Source of the DNA: Haloarchaeobius sp. HME9146
GTDB lineage: Archaea > Halobacteriota > Halobacteria > Halobacteriales > Natrialbaceae
DNA: 64,000 nucleotides
NCBI RefSeq assembly: GCF_025399835.1
Contig: NZ_JAODVR010000001.1
Location: forward strand, 3,224,001-3,288,000
Direction of reading: 5' to 3'
In this document: in pieces, positions 16,713 to 23,853 of the stretch
Layout: each line of letters begins with the position of its first letter
Numbering within the stretch: the stretch's first letter is position 1
Position numbers and translations under genes: made by a program
The notes under the pieces: generated by a model
The model's input: only the letters and a program-made list of their open reading frames with translations
Databases searched by the model: none
What the model was told of the DNA's origin: nothing

Positions 16713-17759
16713 TCACTCGGACTCCGTGTTCGCCTCGGCGCGCTCGGCCATCCGGATGCCCGTCTTCTTCAGGATGCGCGTCGAGAACAGCGAGTCCCAG
16801 TCGTCCTCGCCCACGTCCCAGAACTCGCTCATCTTCTCGCGCACCTGCTCGATGCGCTGCTGGCTCTCTTCTTCGGACCTGCCGTGGGTCATCGCGAAGA
16901 AGTTGTACGGCCAGACGCCGTCGTGGCGAGGGCGCTCGTAACAGTGCGTGACGAACTCCAGGCCCGCTATCTCGGGGCCGACCTCGTCGACCAGATCGTC
17001 CGGGACGTTCCAGACGGTCATCCCGTTCTCCGTGTACCCGAGCGCGTAGTGGTTCGGGATGACGCCGATGCGGCGGATCTTCCCCTCGCGCTCGAACCGG
17101 CGGATGGTCGAGAGCACCCAGTCGAGGTCGGCGTCGATGGCCTCGGCCACGTCGCTGTACGGCGTCGCCGTAACTTCGAACCCGTCCTGTATCTCGAGGA
17201 CGAGGTCGCGCTCCTGTGGCGTGAGCGTGTTCCGCCCGGACGGTTCCTCGTTCGGGCCCAGGCCGGTGAGGTCGACCGACCCGCCCTCGATGACGGCGTC
17301 GACGTAGAACTTCGCCTCGACGCGGAACTCCTGCTGTTTCGGCAGGTTGTACGTCCGCTGGCCCGTCTCCTCCTCGATCTCGGCGAGCACCTCGTCCACG
17401 CGGTCCGCGTCCGCCACGCTGACGACGAACCACATGTTCAGGTGTGGATGCTCGCGCTCGTAGTTGTGTGCCACCTCGCGGTGGGCGTTGACCTGCTCGG
17501 CGACCTCGTCGAAGCGGTCCTCGGGGGCGTGCATGGCCACGAGCGTGGCCGTCCCCCCGATCTGCTGTGCGTTGATGAGCGGCCCGAACCGGGTGAGCAC
17601 GCCCTCCTCGTCGAGTCGGCGCACCCGCTCGACGAGTTCGCCCTCCGTCAGTTCGATGCCGCGGTCGCGGAGTGCCGCCGCTGCGGGGTCGAAAGGTCGC
17701 GCCACCACCGGGAACCCACCCTGGAACGCGTTGACGATGGCGCGGTCTGTGCTATCCAT
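16713..17759 (-). CDS. ahbAB: Siroheme decarboxylase, fused AhbA-AhbB subunits
   Basis: This 348-residue protein has two tandem Lrp/AsnC-like units. The first runs from DRAIVNAFQGGFPVV to VDEVLAEIEEETG and the second from LTPQERDLVLEIQDGFEV to FSTRILKKTG. AhbA and AhbB are normally separate subunits that decarboxylate siroheme to didecarboxysiroheme on the archaeal alternative haem pathway. The second unit keeps the family's HYALGYTENGMTVWNVP segment and the CYERPRHDGVWPYNFFAMTHG region. The HTH parts are remnants, not a DNA-binding role. The start could instead be the ATG at 17783, adding MGRAVDYE. It is upstream of sirC and hemA, which fits the pathway. Confidence 0.9.
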   Translation of the reverse strand: MDSTDRAIVNAFQGGFPVVARPFDPAAAALRDRGIELTEGELVERVRRLDEEGVLTRFGPLINAQQIGGTATLVAMHAPEDRFDEVAEQVNAHREVAHNYEREHPHLNMWFVVSVADADRVDEVLAEIEEETGQRTYNLPKQQEFRVEAKFYVDAVIEGGSVDLTGLGPNEEPSGRNTLTPQERDLVLEIQDGFEVTATPYSDVAEAIDADLDWVLSTIRRFEREGKIRRIGVIPNHYALGYTENGMTVWNVPDDLVDEVGPEIAGLEFVTHCYERPRHDGVWPYNFFAMTHGRSEEESQQRIEQVREKMSEFWDVGEDDWDSLFSTRILKKTGIRMAERAEANTESE

Positions 17760-17859
17760 CTCGTAATCGACCGCCCTTCCCATGCCCCGTGCTCGGTGTC
17801 GGGTAGACATAAGGACCTCGGCCTCGGTCGAAGCAGGCGAGAACCCCGAGAACAGCAGT

Positions 17860-17996
17860 CAGTCGCCGCGAACGCCGATGAACACGTCCACCGAGCCCCC
17901 GGCTCAGTCCCCACGGACGCCGATGGACTGCGTCCACCGAGCCCCCGGCTCAGTCGCCGCGGACGCTGAGAGGCATGGCCTCTCAAGCCCCCGGCT
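17860..17996 (-). repeat. Three tandem ~46-bp repeats, each with two hairpins, after the DUF5778 gene
   Basis: Three head-to-tail units occupy 17860-17904 (45 bp), 17905-17950 (46 bp) and 17951-17996 (46 bp). A related sequence is in the coding end of the adjacent gene (17997 onwards). On the minus strand each unit contains GAGCC-GGG-GGCTC or its near copy and a second short stem. The second stem differs between units but stays paired: GAGAGGC/GCCTCTC, GGTGGAC/GTCCATC and GGTGGAC/GTTCATC. The block lies between the stop of the DUF5778 gene and the start of ahbAB. It may be a multi-hairpin terminator, a processed leader RNA, or a local expansion of the gene's end. Confidence 0.8.
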
Positions 17997-18400
17997 CAAG
18001 AGCCGAGGACGCCCGTCACGTCGTACCCCAGCTCCTCGATGTCGGCGAGGATGGCCTCGTGGTCCGCCGTCGCCTCGTAGTAGATGACGACGTCGAAGCT
18101 GCCGTTGCGCAGGAGCTGTTGGCACTCCCAGACGAACTCCTCGCCGTCGAGGGTGAGTCCCTGGTGCTGGTTCGAGGAGAAGTCCGGGTCGTCGTTGCCG
18201 GAGTTGACGTACACGTCCTTCGGGTCGTGCCCGGCGTGTTCGGCGATGATGTCGCCCACGTCCAGGGTCGCCTGCATCATCTGGACGTCCTCCTGTCCGG
18301 CGTACTCGGTGTGGACGATCGCCCCGTTGAGCTGGATGTCGCCCGGTTCGAGCAGAGCCTTCGTGCGGCGCTTCAGGTCGTCGTCGATGGTGTCGGCCAT
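17996..18400 (-). CDS. DUF5778 family haloarchaeal protein
   Basis: This 134-residue acidic protein starts MADTIDDDLKRRTKALLEPG. It has conserved-looking stretches LNGAIVHTEYAGQEDVQMMQ and DVYVNSGNDDPDF, and an ending VIYYEATADHEAILADIEELGYDVTGVLG. From memory it matches the DUF5778 family, seen only in haloarchaea. There are no membrane segments and no catalytic signature. The start at 18400 is chosen because the 34 residues upstream are basic and unlike the rest. The last codons are similar in DNA sequence to the tandem repeats that directly follow the stop. It is divergent from uppS, with 131 bp between. Confidence 0.8.
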   Translation of the reverse strand: MADTIDDDLKRRTKALLEPGDIQLNGAIVHTEYAGQEDVQMMQATLDVGDIIAEHAGHDPKDVYVNSGNDDPDFSSNQHQGLTLDGEEFVWECQQLLRNGSFDVVIYYEATADHEAILADIEELGYDVTGVLGS

Positions 18401-18531
18401 GCGCGGGACTCTGCTCGCCCCACAGTTAGCACTCACGGTCCGGTTCCGTCGCCGCCCTCGGCGGCCGGTTACAGGGGACGACGAACCCGTAACACAAGAC
18501 ACATTAGCGCCTTCGGTGTTAGCATCAGCAA

Positions 18532-19455
18532 ATGCGCTCGTGGCTCAAGCGACAGTGGCGTGCCGGCTACGAGCGACTGCTGCGTCGCGAGATATCCGGC
18601 ACCCCGACCCACGTGGCGGTCATCCAGGACGGGAACCGCCGGTACGCCCGGGAACAGGGTGGTGACGCACCCGACGGACACCGCGAGGGTGCCCAGACGA
18701 CCGAGCAGGTGCTCCAGTGGTGTCAGGACCTCGACATCGAGGAGCTCACCCTCTATGCCTTCTCGACCGAGAACTTCGAGCGCCCACAGGAGGAACTCGA
18801 CCCGCTGTTCGACCTCCTCGCGCGCAAACTCCGCGAGTTCGCGGACAACGAGAAGGTCCACGAGAACGAGGTCCGTATCCGGGCCATCGGCGACGTGTCG
18901 ATGCTGCCCGAGCGCGTCCGGTCCGCGGTCCGGTACGCCGACGAGCGAACCCGCGACTACGACCGGTTCGTGCTGAACATCGCGCTGGCCTACGGCGGCC
19001 GGAACGAACTCCTGTCGGCCGCGCGGACCGTCGGCGAGTCCGTCGAGGCGGGCGACCTCGACCCCGCGGACATCGACGTGGGAACCATCGAGGACCGGCT
19101 GTACGGTCGGTCGGTGCGGGACGTGGACCTCATCATCCGGACCGGCGGCGACGAGCGCACCTCGAACTTCCTGCCGTGGCACGCCAACGGGAACGAGGCC
19201 GCGGTGTTCTTCTGTGCGCCGTACTGGCCGGAGTTCTCGAAGGTGGACTTCCTCCGGGCCATCCGGACCTACGAGAACCGCGAGCAGTCGTGGCGACAGA
19301 CCCGTGCCCGGCGCGCGCTGGCCCTGCTCCGGGCCTTCGGGACCGCCGAACTGGAGGAGGCCCGGACCGTCGTCGACCGGTTCCGTGACTCGCTCTCGGG
19401 CGAGGAGCGCGACGAGGCGAACCGGGTCGCCGAGGAGCCACAGCCGGCCGACTGA
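18532..19455 (+). CDS. uppS: Polyprenyl diphosphate synthase (cis-prenyltransferase), catalytic-type subunit
   Basis: This 307-residue cis-prenyltransferase elongates prenyl diphosphates with IPP to make the long polyprenyl diphosphate precursor of the glycosyl carrier lipid. The diphosphate-binding motif HVAVIQDGNRRYA with the catalytic Asp is intact, as are GHREGA, LYAFSTENFERP, AYGGRNEL and LIIRTGGDERTSNFLPW. What is missing is the C-terminal RxG motif: after FLRAIRTYENRE the sequence continues SWRQTRARR, and the usual ELYFTDVLWPDF stretch is NEAAVFFCAPYWPEF. A long helical tail follows. These are the features of DHDDS-type catalytic subunits that need a partner. The candidate partner is encoded one gene downstream. 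Confidence 0.92.
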   Translation: MRSWLKRQWRAGYERLLRREISGTPTHVAVIQDGNRRYAREQGGDAPDGHREGAQTTEQVLQWCQDLDIEELTLYAFSTENFERPQEELDPLFDLLARKLREFADNEKVHENEVRIRAIGDVSMLPERVRSAVRYADERTRDYDRFVLNIALAYGGRNELLSAARTVGESVEAGDLDPADIDVGTIEDRLYGRSVRDVDLIIRTGGDERTSNFLPWHANGNEAAVFFCAPYWPEFSKVDFLRAIRTYENREQSWRQTRARRALALLRAFGTAELEEARTVVDRFRDSLSGEERDEANRVAEEPQPAD

Positions 19456-19569
19456 CCAACGCACCCCCTTCCGGTCAGGACCGTTCTGTCTGAGCACAAG
19501 CCACTAACGACCCGTTCGGGTCACCAGCCCGACGAGAGCGTTAATCTCGCCGGCACCGTCTGGTAACGT

Positions 19570-20187
19570 ATGGCAGAGAGCGTACCCGGCCAGGACGACC
19601 AGCTGGAGACCCGGACCATCCTGGGTCAGCCCGCGCACGTCTGGCAGACACCCGACGAGATATTCATCGAGTGGCGACCGACCCGCCCCTCCTACTTCCG
19701 CGTCGCCGAGGGCGACATCGTCAAGGACGCCGACCGGGACGTGGAATCGCCGCTCATCAAGCAGTGGGCCGTCACCGACATCACCCCGGACCGGGTCGTC
19801 GCGGAACGTACCCGTGACGGCGACGTCGACATCCGCGAGTGGGACCGCGAGGAGTTCGAGCGCAAGCTCGTGAACCAGACCTACGCGACGAACCTCACCG
19901 ACTTCGAGCGGGTGACCGTCCACCAGTTCGGCCACTGGGGGCTCGAGGAGGCCGAGCACAGCGAACACACCTACGTCGGTGAGCCCTACGTCATGGTCCT
20001 CGCGTACGGGAACAACGGCGAGAAGTACGGCCGGCGCTACCACTTCGTCACGCGCGAGAACGACACCGACCTGACCCTCTGGCGGCAGGACCTCGCGATC
20101 AGCAAGCTCCCCGCCGAACGCGAGGCGACGCTCGACAAGCGTGTCACCAGCGCGCTCGAAGCCGAGGGCTACCGGGTCGTCGAATAG
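19570..20187 (+). CDS. Conserved haloarchaeal protein of unknown function
   Basis: This is a 205-residue soluble acidic protein. Readable stretches include FIEWRPTRPSYFRVAEGDIV, VTVHQFGHWGLEEAEHSEH and a C-terminal LTLWRQDLAISKLPAEREATLDKRV. There are no transmembrane segments, no cysteine clusters and no nucleotide-binding loop. It sits between the two prenyltransferase genes, the first on the same strand and the second convergent, 33 bp away. Its position could mean a link to polyprenol metabolism, but that is only context. I do not recognise the family. Confidence 0.75.
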   Translation: MAESVPGQDDQLETRTILGQPAHVWQTPDEIFIEWRPTRPSYFRVAEGDIVKDADRDVESPLIKQWAVTDITPDRVVAERTRDGDVDIREWDREEFERKLVNQTYATNLTDFERVTVHQFGHWGLEEAEHSEHTYVGEPYVMVLAYGNNGEKYGRRYHFVTRENDTDLTLWRQDLAISKLPAEREATLDKRVTSALEAEGYRVVE

Positions 20188-20220
20188 CCCCCTTCTACCG
20201 GGTTGTGGAATATCCCCCTT

Positions 20221-20835
20221 CTACCGGCCGAACCGTCGGTTCCGGTCCTGGTACTCCAGGAGCGCCCGCAGGAAGTCCCGTCGTCGGAAGTCCCGCCAGT
20301 TCACGTCGGTGAAGTAGAGTTCGGAGTAGACCGACTGCCAGATCATGAAATCGGAGAGTCGCTCGGCACCGGTCTTGATGACGAGGTCCGGCTCCGCGGG
20401 GAACACCAGCCGCTCCTCGATGTCCGACTCGTCGATGTCCGCGGGGTCGAGGTCGCCCTCGGCCACCTCGCTGGCGACGTTCCTGACCGCGTTCGTGAAC
20501 TCGTGTTTGCCGCCGAGGCCGATACCCACCTGGATGGGCGCGTCGGCGCGTTCGCCGTCCTCCGGGCCGCGGACCGCCACCTCGGCCGGCGCGTCTATCT
20601 GGTCGAACTGGCGGGCCAGCGTCGGGGCCGCGGCCGCGTCGAGGACGCTCACGTAGACGGTGATGCGCTCGGCACCGAACTCGAACGCCCACCTGAAGAA
20701 GCGAGACAGCGTCTCGTAGGCACCCTGTTCGAGCAGGTCGCGCTCCGTGATGACGAGGGCGACGTGCTCTGGCAACGGGGTGTCGTCCATGCGGACACGC
20801 ATCGCGAGATAGCTGTCGTACAGTCCCACACGCAC
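20221..20835 (-). CDS. Degenerate cis-prenyltransferase homologue, NgBR-like candidate partner subunit
   Basis: This 204-residue protein clearly belongs to the UppS family at its C-terminus: LVIKTGAERLSDFMIWQ, SELYFTDVNWRDF, then FLRALLEYQDRNRRFGR, which retains the RxG motif. At the N-terminus the catalytic DGNxR motif is gone; HVALVITERDLLEQGAYE stands in its place, so the essential Asp is absent. The middle (ITVYVSVLD, GLGGKHEFTNAVR) still follows the fold. The start is a GTG at 20835; internal Met codons at residues 12 and 16 are alternatives. It is the mirror image of the upstream uppS, which has the catalytic motif but lacks RxG. I infer a heterodimer like eukaryotic DHDDS-NgBR. Confidence 0.88.
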   Translation of the reverse strand: MRVGLYDSYLAMRVRMDDTPLPEHVALVITERDLLEQGAYETLSRFFRWAFEFGAERITVYVSVLDAAAAPTLARQFDQIDAPAEVAVRGPEDGERADAPIQVGIGLGGKHEFTNAVRNVASEVAEGDLDPADIDESDIEERLVFPAEPDLVIKTGAERLSDFMIWQSVYSELYFTDVNWRDFRRRDFLRALLEYQDRNRRFGR

Positions 20836-20927
20836 GGTTTGCGGCCACTGGCCCCTGAACCTGTCGTCTCGCGGCCGACCAATGGCTTCGGAATTGGTAA
20901 GTAACCGCCGGGAAAAGGGGGACTCGC

Positions 20928-22289
20928 GTGACTACAGCAGTCCGGAGAGCAGGTGCCTTCGCGGCCGTCGGGACGCTCGTGCTGGTACTCCCCGCATACG
21001 GGGTGGCCGCCGCCGCGCCGCTTGCCCTCGCCGCACTCGTAGGGGCAGCGTTCGTCACCGACGGGCCGCTGTTCGAGCTGTTCGCCAGACCCGGCGACCG
21101 CGAGGAGAACCGTCTGTACGGTCTCCTCGGGTTCGTCCTCTCTCTCACCGGTCTCGGTCTCCTCACCACTGCCTCCATCCTGACGACCGGCGACGTCCCG
21201 GAGCTCCCGCTGTACGTGTACGTCGGGACGGTCCTGCTGCTCGTCTACGGCAACCTCTGTTCCGAGCTGGTCAAACGGTATCGGCGCGGCCCGTTCGCCG
21301 CCAGCACCGGCTTCATGGCTGGCGGGTTCGTCGCCAGCGTCGCCGGGCAAGCCATCACCATCTGGCTGACGACCGGCACCATCCCGACCGACGTACTGCC
21401 GAAACTCGCCTTCCTCGCCGCGAGCGGGGCGTTCCTCGGCGCGTTGCTGCGAGCGCTCCTGTTCGAACGAGACGACTCGCTCGTCCTCTTCTCGGTCGGC
21501 CTGCTCCTCTGGCTGCTCTCCGAACTCGCCCCGCAGGTTCACTATCAAGACGTCGCCGCCGCCATCCTCGTGACACTCGCCCTCGGATACGTCTCCTATG
21601 CGCTCCAGACCGCCTCGGTCGAGGGGATGCTCACCGGCATCCTGCTCTCGGTCCTCACCATCGTCCTTGGCGGCCTCGGCTGGTTCTCGCTGCTCATCAC
21701 CTTCTTCGGCGTCGGCGCACTCGCCACCAAGTTCAGATACGACATCAAGAAAGACCGCGGTGTCGCCGAGGAGAACGACGGCGCTCGTGGCACGGGGAAC
21801 GTCCTCGGGAACGCCGCGGTCGCCCTCGCGTCCGTCCTCGGGTTCGCCGCGGCGACCGTCGAGCTCCTCCCGGTGGACGCGACCTACTTCCTGTTCGCGT
21901 TCGCCGGCTCGCTCTCGACCGCACTCAGTGATACGCTCTCCAGCGAGGTCGGCGCGATCTTCGACGACCCGCGCCTCGTCACGACCTGGCAGCGCGTCGA
22001 ACCGGGCACCGACGGCGCGGTCACCTGGCAGGGCGAACTCGCGGGCATCGCCGGCGCGCTCGCCATGGGTATCATCGCAATCGCGGTGTTCCCGGGCGTC
22101 GACCCGAGCATGACCGTCACCCCGACCGGCGGCGGCATCGTCCTGCTCGCCGGCGTTGCGGGCATGACCGTCGACAGCCTCCTCGGTGCGACCATCGAGG
22201 GCGCGGTCGTCGGGAACCAGGGTGTGAACTTCCTCGCGACGCTCTCGGGAGCCATCGTCGCGGTCGCCGCGTTCGTCCTCGTGCTGTGA
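20928..22289 (+). CDS. DUF92 family integral membrane protein
   Basis: This 453-residue protein has about 10-12 hydrophobic segments and starts at a GTG. The C-terminal half carries the DUF92 signatures: FFGVGALATKFRYDIKKDRGVAEEN, ARGTGNVLGNAAVALA, LSTALSDTLSSEVGAIFDDPRLVTTW and MTVDSLLGATIEGAVVGNQGVNFLATL. Plant members of the family (VTE6) act as phytyl-phosphate kinases, so a polyprenol- or prenyl-phosphate role is plausible. The gene is divergent from the degenerate prenyltransferase, with 92 bp between. It overlaps the following GNAT gene by 4 bp (GTGA). The substrate is not known for archaeal members. Confidence 0.88.
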   Translation: MTTAVRRAGAFAAVGTLVLVLPAYGVAAAAPLALAALVGAAFVTDGPLFELFARPGDREENRLYGLLGFVLSLTGLGLLTTASILTTGDVPELPLYVYVGTVLLLVYGNLCSELVKRYRRGPFAASTGFMAGGFVASVAGQAITIWLTTGTIPTDVLPKLAFLAASGAFLGALLRALLFERDDSLVLFSVGLLLWLLSELAPQVHYQDVAAAILVTLALGYVSYALQTASVEGMLTGILLSVLTIVLGGLGWFSLLITFFGVGALATKFRYDIKKDRGVAEENDGARGTGNVLGNAAVALASVLGFAAATVELLPVDATYFLFAFAGSLSTALSDTLSSEVGAIFDDPRLVTTWQRVEPGTDGAVTWQGELAGIAGALAMGIIAIAVFPGVDPSMTVTPTGGGIVLLAGVAGMTVDSLLGATIEGAVVGNQGVNFLATLSGAIVAVAAFVLVL

Positions 22290-22705
22290 CCGACGTGATT
22301 CGCGCCGCGGAACCGAGAGACCTCCCTTCGATTCGAGCCCTCCAGACGTGTCTCCACGAACCCGCATCCGACCTCTTCTCCGACATGCCACCGGGCGTGA
22401 CGCTGGTGTCGGAAGCGGACGGGCTCGTGGTTGGGTACATCCACGCCTTCACCGGCGAGCCCGCCTTCGCGACCGAGTTGGCGGTCGCTCCCTCACACCG
22501 GCGCGAGGGACGGGGCAGACGCCTGTTCCAGGCGCTGTTCGTCCACCTCCAGCGCGCGGGCTGTCAGGCCGTGACGCTGACGGTCCAGCCGGAGAACGAG
22601 GGTGCCCGAGACCTGTACGAGGAACTCGGGTTCGTGGTGGAGACGCGGCTGCCCGGCTACTTCGAGGACGGTGGAGACGCCCTGCGATTGCGGCGACCGC
22701 TGTAG
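22286..22705 (+). CDS. GNAT family N-acetyltransferase
   Basis: This 139-residue GNAT protein begins at a GTG overlapping the DUF92 stop. The acetyl-CoA binding motif A is LAVAPSHRREGRGRRLFQAL, matching Q/RxxGxG/A as RREGRG. It is followed by the motif B-like PENEGARDLYEELGFVVETRL. The full domain is present with no additions. In architecture it resembles RimI-like and small-molecule acetyltransferases, but the acceptor cannot be named. The tight overlap implies co-translation with the membrane protein upstream. Confidence 0.9.
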   Translation: MTDVIRAAEPRDLPSIRALQTCLHEPASDLFSDMPPGVTLVSEADGLVVGYIHAFTGEPAFATELAVAPSHRREGRGRRLFQALFVHLQRAGCQAVTLTVQPENEGARDLYEELGFVVETRLPGYFEDGGDALRLRRPL

Positions 22706-22756
22706 GCAGCAACCGGTTTTACTACGACGCGCCGCGACGGGTCGAGCAGACCTCGA

Positions 22757-23551
22757 ATGGCCCCCGACGTGTCCCTCACCCGTGACGTCACCTTCCGCGA
22801 GACGGACGCCGGTTCGCTCCCCCTCGATGTGTACGAACCGGCCGACGGAACGGACCGCCCCGCAATCCTGTTCCTCTACGGCGGCGAGTGGCGTGGCGGA
22901 CAGAAGGGCCGCTTCGCCCGGTGGGCCGTCTCCTTCGCCGACCGCGGCTACGTCTGCATCGAACCGACCTACCGGCTGGCCGACGAGACGACCCTCCAGG
23001 GGATGGTGACCGACGTGAAGACCGCCATCGCCTGGGTCCGCGCGAACGCGTCGGACTGGGGTGTCGACCCGGACCGAATCGCGGTCGCCGGGCACTCCGC
23101 GGGTGCCCACCTCGCCGTGCTCGCGGCGACGACCCCGGACCGAGACGAGACGGCCCCGGACGGTGTCGAGGCGTCCCCGGAGGTGGCCGCAGCTCTCGGT
23201 TTCAGTGGTGTGTACGACCTCCGGGGCGGCACCGAAGCGTCGGAGGGTGGAGGTGACGACGGCCTCGACATCATCGGTGGAAAGGGCAGTGCACGCGAGC
23301 GTCGGGCAGCAGCGGTCTCACCGGTCGTCCACGTCGGTCCGGAAACTCCGCCGACCTTCCTCGCCCACGCCCGCGACGACGGAATCGTCCCGGTCGCTGC
23401 CTCCGAGCAGCTGGTGGGGGTACTACAGAAGGAGGGTGGGCAGGTTACGACGTTCTTCCCGGAGACCGGCGGCCACGAGTTCCTGTTCAGCACGTGGTCG
23501 GTCGCGGAGACGATGGACCGGACCGCCGACTTTCTCGAAACCAGTCTCTGA
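22757..23551 (+). CDS. Alpha/beta hydrolase, BD-FAE/esterase-lipase type
   Basis: This 264-residue alpha/beta hydrolase is of the hormone-sensitive-lipase or BD-FAE type. The oxyanion region is LFLYGGEWRGGQKG, an HGGxW-like loop with Tyr in place of His. The nucleophile elbow is VAGHSAGAHLAVL (Ser of GHSAG). An aspartate in FLAHARDDGIVPV and a histidine in TGGHEFLFS complete the triad. No signal peptide is present, so it is cytosolic. It probably hydrolyses small carboxylic esters. A TATA-like TTTTACTAC lies about 40 bp upstream of the ATG. Confidence 0.9.
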   Translation: MAPDVSLTRDVTFRETDAGSLPLDVYEPADGTDRPAILFLYGGEWRGGQKGRFARWAVSFADRGYVCIEPTYRLADETTLQGMVTDVKTAIAWVRANASDWGVDPDRIAVAGHSAGAHLAVLAATTPDRDETAPDGVEASPEVAAALGFSGVYDLRGGTEASEGGGDDGLDIIGGKGSARERRAAAVSPVVHVGPETPPTFLAHARDDGIVPVAASEQLVGVLQKEGGQVTTFFPETGGHEFLFSTWSVAETMDRTADFLETSL

Positions 23552-23554
23552 GCC

Positions 23555-23731
23555 CTATTTCGAGCCGGTTCGGGTCCGTCTGTTGCCCGTCGCGATGAGC
23601 GCGAGTCCGACGATGAGGAGCGTGACTGCGGCAGGGGCTGTCCGGTCGCCGAAGACCCCGCCGTCCCACAGCATCACTGCGGCACCGAGCGCGAGCAACA
23701 GTCCGAGCCAGAACGTCCAGTGTTGGCCCAT
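23555..23731 (-). CDS. Small membrane protein, unknown
   Basis: This 58-residue protein starts MGQHWTFWLGLLLALG at 23731. There are two hydrophobic helices, at about residues 6-22 and 35-52, separated by DGGVFGDRTAP, and a basic C-terminus (TGNRRTRTGSK). By the positive-inside rule the C-terminus should be cytoplasmic. The gene ends 3 bp from the convergent hydrolase gene. I do not recognise the family and cannot assign a role. Confidence 0.6.
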   Translation of the reverse strand: MGQHWTFWLGLLLALGAAVMLWDGGVFGDRTAPAAVTLLIVGLALIATGNRRTRTGSK

Positions 23732-23853
23732 ACCTATCTCTTGGTCGTCTGAGGCGATAGCTTTCTCCACCGTCGCTCGTGAGCAACCGGTGAACGCCAA
23801 AAACCGAAGTCCGAGACGGTAAAAGATGAGATGGACCGGCTATTTTGGCCCCG

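Noticed and set aside
16713..17759. Lrp/AsnC transcriptional regulator
   Set aside because: The gene has two Lrp-like units, but the context (sirC, hemA) and the AhbA/AhbB signature segments support siroheme decarboxylase.
17860..17996. CRISPR-like array
   Set aside because: Units are contiguous and similar along their whole length; there are no unique spacers, and no cas genes are near.
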